Positions 1 through 5,541 of a stretch of 8,693 bases of DNA are shown here, piece after piece (position 1 is the first letter of the stretch; each line of letters opens with the position of its first letter). Made by a program: the position numbers and the translations under genes. The notes under the pieces were generated by a model. It was not told the origin of the DNA. It worked only from the letters and a program-made list of their open reading frames with translations, and searched no databases. The DNA lies in contig DWWI01000210.1 in NCBI GenBank assembly GCA_019119745.1, positions 1 through 8,693 on the forward strand. The letters are read 5' to 3'. This DNA is from Candidatus Mediterraneibacter gallistercoris. Lineage in GTDB: Bacteria > Bacillota_A > Clostridia > Lachnospirales > Lachnospiraceae.

Positions 1-23
1 TCAATTCTATATAAACCCTAGTA

Positions 24-52
24 GTTAAGCTAGAGAAAATCTCTAGCTCAAC
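24..52 (-). other. 13-bp stem-loop downstream of the Ntn-hydrolase gene
   Basis: Read on the minus strand, bases 52-40 pair with 36-24 around a three-base TTT loop. The pairing is perfect except for one G-T step, which would be a G-U wobble in RNA; on the plus strand the same step is an A-C mismatch. That points to a transcript made from the minus strand, the strand of the gene ending at 98. The stem is not followed by a run of T, so it is not a standard intrinsic terminator. It could be a 3'-UTR stabilising hairpin, a protein site, or part of a longer structured RNA cut by the window edge. Confidence 0.4.
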
Positions 53-97
53 GACAGCACCTCGCACCCTGATAAATAGCAGAACCTAGGGAGTTGC

Positions 98-931
98 CTA
101 TTTTTTCAGCAATGGATTAGGCTGATGTGCCGCCCCTTCTTTTATGTTTTTTGTTCCTCCATCGCAAATCTCAAAAAGATTATTTCTCCATTCAACATTT
201 GTAAAGCAAGCATTATTTGGTATTTGCATACCAAGATAGTATCTTCTTTTCTCTGAGATAATACCAAAACTAATGCCATATGTCAATGGTTTGCGAATTA
301 ATCCTACAAGTTGAGGTGAGCCTCCACAATATCTATCTTGAATATTAGCTAAAGTATCTGTAAAACAATGGAAAACATTTCTACTTGTATTCGAATTTCT
401 TCCTTTTTGGTACAATAAATATTTTTCGTTGAATTCCTTTGCCCCAGTACCTAAGACACATAGCAAACCAGATTTATTTGGAATAGAGATTTTTTCAAAT
501 ATAAACCCATTTTTTTTGCTCCAAGTTAACTTGTAGTGATAAAATTTAGGATATCCTCTCACTTTTGTATCCACTTCTGTGTCCCTTGACAAATGCATAA
601 TTTGAACATTAGAACCTATATATAACTGAGGATATTTTGATAACGATTCACATATTTTTTCAAAAATGATTTTGTTTTTTTGATCACACGTCATTGTAGT
701 ATTTAGTAATATCCCTGCATCTATTAATTCCACGATCTGTCCTAATACAATAGATGGAAAAAGGACATCCCCTGCATATCCAAATATTTCAGGATATTTC
801 TTTGATGCAAATACTTTTTTTGCAAAATCAAATGTGTTTGCAGCATCCCACGATATTCTACTATCAGCAGCAATATACATAGAAGTTGGGCCATGTGGAT
901 CCACGCCAACCCATGATACGAGCATTGTCAT
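98..931 (-). CDS. HslV/proteasome-like Ntn-hydrolase, stand-alone
   Basis: The product has 277 residues and probably the Ntn-hydrolase (proteasome beta/HslV) fold. It opens MTMLVSW, much like the MTTIVSV of HslV; removal of Met1 would expose Thr2 as the nucleophile. AADSR at 21-25 gives Asp23, matching proteasome Asp17. Lys39 in KKVF lies 16 residues later, the spacing between proteasome Asp17 and Lys33. GYAGD (51-55), LGTGA (160-164), GGSPQLVG (203-210) and a YYLG strand (231-234) fit the later part of the fold. At 277 residues it is longer than HslV and closer to Anbu-type homologues. The start at 931 is preceded by GGAG about 11 bases upstream; starting at Met3 would lengthen that gap and remove the nucleophile. 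No HslU-like ATPase is present. Codon use is AT-rich, unlike the genes to the right, suggesting transfer. Peptidase activity, substrate and any role in defence are unknown. Confidence 0.7.
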   Translation of the reverse strand: MTMLVSWVGVDPHGPTSMYIAADSRISWDAANTFDFAKKVFASKKYPEIFGYAGDVLFPSIVLGQIVELIDAGILLNTTMTCDQKNKIIFEKICESLSKYPQLYIGSNVQIMHLSRDTEVDTKVRGYPKFYHYKLTWSKKNGFIFEKISIPNKSGLLCVLGTGAKEFNEKYLLYQKGRNSNTSRNVFHCFTDTLANIQDRYCGGSPQLVGLIRKPLTYGISFGIISEKRRYYLGMQIPNNACFTNVEWRNNLFEICDGGTKNIKEGAAHQPNPLLKK

Positions 932-965
932 TTCAGTTATCTCTCCAACATTATTCTATTTTTTT

Positions 966-994
966 ATTTTATAAAAATTTTGCTAATCTCGCAA
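966..994 (-). promoter_or_regulatory. Putative sigma-A promoter of the Ntn-hydrolase gene
   Basis: On the minus strand TTGCGA (994-989) and TAAAAT (971-966) are separated by 17 bases. The -10 matches 5 of 6 consensus positions and the -35 matches 4 of 6. The start codon lies about 35 bases downstream of the -10. The region is very AT-rich, so other -10-like sites exist; the 17-base spacing favours this pair. Confidence 0.45.
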
Positions 995-1034
995 TAGTTG
1001 AAATTCTTGAGTTTCCGCAGAATTATCCCCCTGT

Positions 1035-1056
1035 TATGAAGTGACTTTTGTCAAGA
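1035..1056. repeat. Left arm of an older palindrome interrupted by the IS
   Basis: TATGAAGTGAC (1035-1045), then TTTT, then GTCAAGA (1050-1056). The matching arm is TCTTGAC at 1084-1090 plus GTCACTTCATA at 2679-2689; the two pieces become adjacent, with a single T (1091) between them, when the IS is removed. The arms then pair over 18 bases with a 4-versus-1 base bulge and a 27-base centre. The TGAAGTGAC ends are reminiscent of terminal repeats of some insertion sequences, so this may be a very short MITE-like or internally deleted element. TA lies outside both ends, which could be a target duplication or just an extension of the palindrome. Confidence 0.6.
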
Positions 1057-1093
1057 GGTAAATGCTATATCTAACAAACTTTTTCTTGACTGT

Positions 1094-1102
1094 CACATTT
1101 GT
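1094..1102. repeat. Subterminal inverted repeat of the IS, transposase 3' side
   Basis: CACATTTGT here is the exact reverse complement of 2668-2676. It overlaps the GTCAC shared by both element edges. On the other side two G bases separate the repeat from GTCAC, giving the asymmetric end spacing seen in IS1111-type elements. Nine bases alone could match by chance; the position at both predicted ends is the argument. Confidence 0.5.
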
Positions 1103-1105
1103 GTG

Positions 1106-1310
1106 ATCTGTCAGCATCTGAAAGGAGCTCTGATTTAACAGTTCCCGGCATGTGGCCACTCTGTTATTCGTGGATTGGTTACCGACAGGCTAATGGTTCC
1201 GCCGTGAACTCTGCGATCTAAAAGCGTGGATCACCAAGGTACCAACATAGGGGGGACGCAGATAGTTCGAACCTTACAGGGATCACAGCTCCTTACAGAT
1301 ACTGACAGAT
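1106..1310 (-). ncRNA. Candidate bridge RNA / seekRNA of the IS110-type element
   Basis: This stretch lies between the transposase stop (1420) and the element's end and has no convincing ORF. Its ends, 1310-1282 and 1134-1106, are complementary over 29 positions with three mismatches (one a G-U pair in minus-strand RNA), forming a closing stem. Inside are two further stems. One pairs CGCAGA (1257-1262) with TCTGCG (1210-1215), extended by GTT/AAC with a two-base bulge, around a loop of about 41 bases. The other pairs TAACAG (1136-1141) with CTGTTA (1161-1166) around 19 bases. Two lobes with large loops fit a guide RNA carrying target-binding and donor-binding loops. IS1111-type elements encode this RNA downstream of the transposase on its strand, as here. 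True RNA ends are unknown, and guide assignment was not computed. Confidence 0.6.
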
Positions 1311-1419
1311 TTTCAATTGTTATTGTTCTGGCAGCAAGCCGCACTCTGCTGCTGATTGCTGCTTGATTGTGCTTTACATCAGGGACGGATGGCTGTCAAG
1401 GACCGCGCAGCGGTGCATT

Positions 1420-2586
1420 TTATCCTTGATAGACAGCGGGCATTGATGTACCTGCTGTGGGACTCATACTGCTATTTCCTGTCATCATGCCCCAGACGAA
1501 GCATGCAAGTTCTCTTGCTACAGCTGCCACTGCTACATTTTTCTTCTTGCCATGGCGGATCATTTTATAATACTTGCTGCGAAGTCGGGTATTCGCTTTA
1601 TCGGCGTATGCAATGACCTCGGCAGATTGTCCGCTTTGCCTTGCCCGGAGTTCTTTGGACTTATGTCCGATGGCTCCTTTACAGATGCCTTTTGCAGCTT
1701 CAATTAATAAACAGCGCAAGTGTGTATTTCCTGCTTTGGATATACCAAGCCGGTTCACGTTGTCTGAACTGGAGCGCTCTCCTGGTGCCAGTCCCAGGAA
1801 TGCTGCATAGGTATTTCCCTTAGCAAAACGCTTAAAATCACCGGTTTCCACAATCAGGGACAGCGCCGTATGCGTACGAATGCCCAGGAAGCAGCCAAGT
1901 TTTTTCGCATTTTTCTGATAACGTGTTTTGGAAGCGATTTCTTCGATCCGCTTACCGTAACGCTCGATTTTTGCTTCCTGTTCCTCATAAGACGCCATGT
2001 ATTCATTCAGGGTTTCCCGATACATTGGATCGAGTTCCAACTTCTTCAGCCAGGTGACATGCTTGATCGTCCATTTTGTCCCGCTATACGTATGCCCATG
2101 CCGAAGAACAAACGCATTGATCTGCTGCTTCAGTTTCTTAAGCGCAAGCTTGTGATCATCCCTCATTCGAAGATACTCTTTGACAGCATCATCTTCGCCA
2201 GTGGGGATATAAACCGGATGGTAACCACCGTAACACAGGCATTGTGCTATCAAACGGGCATCACGCTTATCCGTTTTGATTCGCTTTCCCTGCTGGGTAA
2301 GCATAGTTGTCGGTGCAAGTATGACACATTTGACCCCGGCGCCTGTAAGCTGGTGATAAAGGGTATAGCCAAGACAGCCTGCCTCATAACCACATTCGAT
2401 GGAATATTGATTGTCAGAACCGAGTTTCATCTTCAGAGATTCAATGAAACAAATGACTTCTTTGTAGTCTGGAGCAACCTGTACTTCTCCAAAGATTCGG
2501 TCTTCTGCTCCGATTGTGGGTTCCATTGCACATAAAGTATAATTTTTACTATGGACATCCATGCCAATTTTGATTATTCTATTCAT
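1420..2586 (-). CDS. IS110-family transposase (DEDD, Transposase_20)
   Basis: The 388-residue protein is an RNA-guided recombinase of the IS110 superfamily. The N-terminal RuvC-like DEDD domain shows Asp10 in GMDVHSK, Glu68 in GYEAG, and Asp106/Asp109 in KTDKRDA. A helical middle region follows (about 135-225). The C-terminal Transposase_20 domain begins near LGCFLGIRTHTALS, and GLAPGERSSS followed by NRLGISKAGN (about 266-288) holds the serine cluster that supplies the catalytic Ser in this family. The ATG at 2586 is chosen because AAAGGAGG lies six bases upstream; an ATG at 2637 would add 17 residues with no site. Length is within the family range and no frame break or key-residue loss is seen. 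It acts on the element's own ends and, presumably, uses the adjacent structured RNA. Family assignment is firm; the subgroup rests on element layout. Confidence 0.93.
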   Translation of the reverse strand: MNRIIKIGMDVHSKNYTLCAMEPTIGAEDRIFGEVQVAPDYKEVICFIESLKMKLGSDNQYSIECGYEAGCLGYTLYHQLTGAGVKCVILAPTTMLTQQGKRIKTDKRDARLIAQCLCYGGYHPVYIPTGEDDAVKEYLRMRDDHKLALKKLKQQINAFVLRHGHTYSGTKWTIKHVTWLKKLELDPMYRETLNEYMASYEEQEAKIERYGKRIEEIASKTRYQKNAKKLGCFLGIRTHTALSLIVETGDFKRFAKGNTYAAFLGLAPGERSSSDNVNRLGISKAGNTHLRCLLIEAAKGICKGAIGHKSKELRARQSGQSAEVIAYADKANTRLRSKYYKMIRHGKKKNVAVAAVARELACFVWGMMTGNSSMSPTAGTSMPAVYQG

Positions 2587-2642
2587 AAGTGGCCTCCTTT
2601 TGTATGCGGTAATCCCTGTTACCATTGTTGTTGTCAAACTCT

Positions 2643-2671
2643 AGTATACAGGTAAATCCACGTTGCTACAA
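2643..2671 (-). promoter_or_regulatory. Putative transposase promoter
   Basis: On the minus strand TTGTAG (2671-2666) and TATACT (2648-2643) are 17 bases apart, about 57 bases before the transposase ATG. The -10 is 5 of 6 to consensus and the -35 is weak (3 of 6). The -35 overlaps the subterminal inverted repeat, so end binding by transposase could repress transcription; that is inference. Confidence 0.45.
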
Positions 2672-2676
2672 ATGTG
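2668..2676. repeat. Subterminal inverted repeat of the IS, transposase 5' side
   Basis: ACAAATGTG is the reverse complement of 1094-1102. It is two bases inside the GTCAC at 2679-2683 that repeats the element's other edge. Confidence 0.5.
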
Positions 2677-2678
2677 GG

Positions 2679-2689
2679 GTCACTTCATA
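2679..2689. repeat. Distal piece of the right palindrome arm
   Basis: GTCACTTCATA is the exact reverse complement of 1035-1045. With 1084-1091 it forms the second arm of the palindrome split by the IS. Its complement supplies the last codons (ATG AAG TGA) of the permease reading frame. Confidence 0.6.
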
Positions 2690-4443
2690 TTATCTAATGT
2701 CTTTTCCGTGTCGATACCATATTCGCCAAGAAGATTACACGTGTGCTCAAAAAACGGATAGACAAACATATCCGTAATCTCGCCGTTCTTAGAAGATTTG
2801 ACTCTCACATATCCGCACGGGAGCGCTTCTTCGAGCTGTTCCATCCGAAGTCCGGATACATCCTCCCGGTATGCGTTAAGGAGTTCTTCTTTCTGATCAC
2901 CCGTAATCTGAAGGGCAGTATCTTTTACTCCGTCCTCCCATGCCAGCCGGTCGCCCGACACATCCTCAAGTGTCACAGCCGAATAGGCGATCTGTCTGTA
3001 CTCATCTGTCTCATAAACGCCGGCAAACATTTCGACCTGCTCCCGGCTTAAAGGATAAGAGCGGTAACGTGTACTGCCGTCAGGCATATAATAACAGACT
3101 TTCGCACATGTATAAGGGGCGCCGTCTGCGCCTTCATTCCCGTCCGGATCATTACGGATGATCTCCTGAAGCCATCCGAGCACTGCCGTCCGTCCTTCAT
3201 CTTTTAACCGGTACTCACTTAACTGTGCGTTTGTCTCATATGTTTCCCTGTTTCCCGACACTTCTTCATATGTCCAGTAATCCATTCCGATCCCGTCTAT
3301 GCTGACCCCGACGCTCTCGGCATTTTCAGGGAAGATAGAATCGTAAGCGGACGCTCCTGCAGGAAATGCCAGTCCGGCGGCAAGCACTGCCGCGGCTGAT
3401 ACTGCAAGCTGCCACTTTCTTCGCAAAAGCTTTGCTCCCGTGCCCTGCACCGCATACTCCAGCAGACAGTGTATCACAAGAGCAGTGCACACGCCGCCTG
3501 CAGCACAGCCGATCAGACTGCCCATGCCGGCAGCCGGATCTTTTGAGAAATCAGAAGGGAAACTGAAGATCCACAATCCTGCCAGAAATGATACCAGTAT
3601 CTGTACCACACGCTCCGCCGGTGCAAATGCGAAAATCCATCCTGTACACTCCGTCTTTCTCCTTTTCTGTGCAAATGCAGACAGTACAAAAGGGATACCG
3701 ATCCACAGGACTGCAGCTGCTATAGAAGACAGTTCCGGTGTAAAGGAAAGCACGAAAGGCTTTTCGAACACACTCATTCCTGTCAGGTCTGCTGTCAGCC
3801 GCTCCGGTGACAGGACAGTGTAAAGCCGTTCAAGAAGCGGATTCTTATAGTATGAAGTAAAATAATTTTCCGAAAGCGTAATACAGATATTCCCTGTCAA
3901 TATCGGAAAATAAAGTATTTCGGCCGCACAGACCGCAATGGCAGATACGATATTCCCGCAGATTACGATGCACAGGATTCCCAAATGATAAAAGATCAGA
4001 TACGATGCCCCATAGACAAGAATGCTCTTCAGTGTATAACTCCCGACATAAGGTCCGAACTGAGGATCTATGGCTGCCTGATAAAGCCCGCATACTGCCA
4101 TAACAAGGATCAGCGGCACAAGCATATGAAAAAGGCCGTGCACGTAACGGCTCCAGAATACAGTCTCCCGGCTGACCGGAAGACTGTAGTAAAAGTCCTG
4201 CTGCCTCTGCCTGAACAGATAAAAGTACTCGATAAACGCTGTGAGGATTCCCAGTCCCATGCAAATCCACCGGAGTTCCAGTACAGTGCCCCCGATCCCG
4301 AAATATGTACTCTGTGTATCAAAGCTCAGTCTCGTCACGGCAAGGATGCCGTAAAGGATAAACATCCCCCATCCCAGCGACGCCACAAGGTGTCCTCTGC
4401 CCGCTTCTTTCATCCAGTTAATGAAGCACTTTGCGGATGTCAT
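2680..4443 (-). CDS. ABC transporter permease with C-terminal extracytoplasmic domain, probably truncated
   Basis: This is a 587-residue integral membrane partner of the upstream ATPase. About eight hydrophobic segments are visible: roughly 19-38, 58-77, 103-124, 141-165, 166-185, 240-258, 280-296 and 308-330, with another at 345-362. A soluble region from about 370 to the end follows; its charged, Tyr-rich make-up resembles the DUF6449-type domain found on Lachnospiraceae ABC-2 permeases. That name is from memory and not checked. The ATG has GGAGG nine bases upstream and overlaps the ATPase gene by 26 bases, so the two are translationally coupled. The stop TGA lies inside TATGAAGTGAC, the end of an interrupted palindrome next to the IS. 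I infer the original C terminus was longer, and no remainder of the gene is seen left of the IS. Export of a peptide, lipid or drug is likely; the substrate is unknown. Confidence 0.8.
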   Translation of the reverse strand: MTSAKCFINWMKEAGRGHLVASLGWGMFILYGILAVTRLSFDTQSTYFGIGGTVLELRWICMGLGILTAFIEYFYLFRQRQQDFYYSLPVSRETVFWSRYVHGLFHMLVPLILVMAVCGLYQAAIDPQFGPYVGSYTLKSILVYGASYLIFYHLGILCIVICGNIVSAIAVCAAEILYFPILTGNICITLSENYFTSYYKNPLLERLYTVLSPERLTADLTGMSVFEKPFVLSFTPELSSIAAAVLWIGIPFVLSAFAQKRRKTECTGWIFAFAPAERVVQILVSFLAGLWIFSFPSDFSKDPAAGMGSLIGCAAGGVCTALVIHCLLEYAVQGTGAKLLRRKWQLAVSAAAVLAAGLAFPAGASAYDSIFPENAESVGVSIDGIGMDYWTYEEVSGNRETYETNAQLSEYRLKDEGRTAVLGWLQEIIRNDPDGNEGADGAPYTCAKVCYYMPDGSTRYRSYPLSREQVEMFAGVYETDEYRQIAYSAVTLEDVSGDRLAWEDGVKDTALQITGDQKEELLNAYREDVSGLRMEQLEEALPCGYVRVKSSKNGEITDMFVYPFFEHTCNLLGEYGIDTEKTLDNMK

Positions 4444-5353
4444 ATCCTTTCACCTCCATTTCCGCGATAAAGATTTCTTCAAGACTCATAGGAATTTCAT
4501 TTAATACACACGGATGCTCCTCATTCAGCTTTGCCAGAATTTTCTCTTTCTCTCCCCTTGCAGTCAGTGTAAGAAAAGTGCCTTCTGAACTGATGCGTAC
4601 AATATCAAGTTCCCGCGCCAGCCTGTCCGTAATATCCTTCATCTTCTGTCCGGCATCCGTCCGGTTATCGTCTGCATCGTCCGGCCAAAACGCGCACTGA
4701 TATTTCCACATATCTCCTGCCTGTATGCGCATATCTCCGGCAGTCACCAACCCTCCTTTATGCAGGATCGCGATGTTTCCACAGATATCCTCCAGCTCAT
4801 ACAGTTTGTGGGAAGCCACGACCACGGTAAATCTGCGCTCTTTCATCTCCTGCCGGAAGAGATTCTTCATTACATCCGCGGCGATCGGATCCAGTCCGTC
4901 AAACACCTCGTCGCACAGCAGATATTTCGTCCCGGCACTAAGCGCGAGGATCAGAAAAGCCTGCCTCTTCATCCCCTTGGAAAATGTCCGCAGAGGCTGC
5001 CTCATGTCCAGATTCAGAGATTCTGCCATATAGCTTACTCCCTCTGTATCCATTTTGGGATACTGGCTCTGATAGAACTTCGTCATCTGCTCCATTGAGG
5101 CATTCGGAAAATAATACGGCGTATCCGGCAGATAAAATATCTTCTCTGCCGCGGCGCTTAAAGGTTTGTCATCTACAAGGATTTCCCCCGAATCCGGCTC
5201 CAGTATCCCCGAGAGCAGCCGGAGGAGCGTCGACTTTCCCGCGCCGTTTGTCCCAAGCAGGCCAAATATCATCCCCTCCGGAATATCAAGTGAAATCCGG
5301 TCCACTGCCCGGTTTGTACCGAATATCTTTGTAAGCTCTTTCACGCTTATCAT
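4418..5353 (-). CDS. ABC transporter ATP-binding protein, YtrB/BcrA type
   Basis: The 311-residue nucleotide-binding subunit would pair with the permease encoded just downstream. Walker A is GTNGAGKST at 34-42. The usual Q-loop glutamine is replaced by the YLPDTPYY segment (74-81) typical of YtrB-like ATPases. The signature is degenerate, TFSKGMKRQ (123-131). Walker B is YLLCDE (144-149), followed by the D-loop GLDP (153-156) and H-loop His182 in ASHK. A C-terminal extension of about 100 residues follows the core. The start at 5353 has AAGGGG seven bases upstream; an ATG at 5380 has no such site. YtrB-like operons often begin with a GntR-type repressor gene, but none precedes this one: a terminator and an unrelated dehydrogenase lie upstream. 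Function is energising transport, perhaps related to envelope stress or antimicrobial peptides, which is inferred from the family only. Confidence 0.9.
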   Translation of the reverse strand: MISVKELTKIFGTNRAVDRISLDIPEGMIFGLLGTNGAGKSTLLRLLSGILEPDSGEILVDDKPLSAAAEKIFYLPDTPYYFPNASMEQMTKFYQSQYPKMDTEGVSYMAESLNLDMRQPLRTFSKGMKRQAFLILALSAGTKYLLCDEVFDGLDPIAADVMKNLFRQEMKERRFTVVVASHKLYELEDICGNIAILHKGGLVTAGDMRIQAGDMWKYQCAFWPDDADDNRTDAGQKMKDITDRLARELDIVRISSEGTFLTLTARGEKEKILAKLNEEHPCVLNEIPMSLEEIFIAEMEVKGYDIRKVLH

Positions 5354-5390
5354 GTAATATCCCCTTAATTTATTTAACATTTTTGTAATA

Positions 5391-5419
5391 ATTATAATAT
5401 ATATTGATGACCGTGTAAA
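5391..5419 (-). promoter_or_regulatory. Strong sigma-A promoter of the ABC transporter operon
   Basis: On the minus strand TTTACA (5419-5414) and a perfect TATAAT (5396-5391) are separated by 17 bases. The ATPase start lies about 38 bases past the -10. Immediately upstream, 5421-5434 reads TATAT-AGTA-ATATA, a small dyad that could be a repressor or activator site; the AT-rich context makes that weak. Confidence 0.75.
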
Positions 5420-5453
5420 GTATATAGTAATATATCCGGCAAAAGATAAAAGA

Positions 5454-5515
5454 CTCCGGAATACGTATCAGCTATGCATCTCTCTCTGCATGGCTGATAC
5501 CGCGTTATTCCGGAG
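5454..5515 (-). terminator. Long hairpin terminator of the dehydrogenase transcript
   Basis: CTCCGGAATA (5454-5463) pairs with TATTCCGGAG (5506-5515). After an internal loop TATCAGC pairs with GCTGATA, then ATGCA with TGCAT, around an eight-base TC-repeat loop. On the minus strand the stem is followed by TCTTTTATCTTTT, so it ends transcription coming from the dehydrogenase gene and insulates the ABC promoter. The T tract is interrupted. The plus-strand side has no T run. Confidence 0.75.
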
Positions 5516-5541
5516 CCTTAAAACTCAAATGAAACCGACGG

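Larger units (their letters stand above)
1092..2678 (-). mobile_element. IS110-superfamily insertion sequence, IS1111-like layout
   Basis: The element contains one transposase (2586-1420) with a short 5' flank of about 90 bases and a long 3' non-coding part of about 330 bases. GTCAC is present at both edges (1092-1096 and 2679-2683), so the exact cut could lie anywhere within that repeat. Just inside are subterminal inverted repeats, CACATTTGT at 1094-1102 and its complement at 2668-2676. Subterminal inverted repeats and a non-coding RNA region downstream of the transposase are features of the IS1111 group. Removing 1092-2678 joins two halves of a palindrome, which independently supports these limits. 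An alternative pair of edges at 1035 and 2689 (inverted TATGAAGTGAC) is explained better as the target. The transposase is intact, so the copy may be functional. Confidence 0.7.

Noticed and set aside
941..1034. Removal of IS and palindrome leaves the permease frame open for about 24 further codons
   Set aside because: The extra residues do not look like a continuation of the domain, and an open run of that length is not rare by chance; no claim is made.
1021..1060. Using 1035 and 2689 (inverted TATGAAGTGAC) as the IS ends
   Set aside because: The 11-base repeat is better explained as the two outer ends of a palindrome that the IS interrupted, because the inner halves (GTCAAGA and TCTTGAC) also pair once 1092-2678 is removed.
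1026..1255. Similarity between CCCCCTGTTATG in the left flank and the C-run in the candidate guide RNA
   Set aside because: The flank is too far from the inferred insertion point to be the target, and C-runs match easily.
1261..1281. TTCGAAC resembling a tRNA T-loop
   Set aside because: The bases on either side do not form the five-pair T stem, and no acceptor or anticodon arm is present.
1870..2535. A 221-codon plus-strand open frame
   Set aside because: It is wholly antisense to the transposase, which has clear family motifs and a strong ribosome site; the plus frame has no recognisable domain.
3985..4470. A 161-codon plus-strand open frame and several shorter ones opposite the permease
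   Set aside because: They are shadows of the permease gene, with no ribosome site and no coherent protein features.
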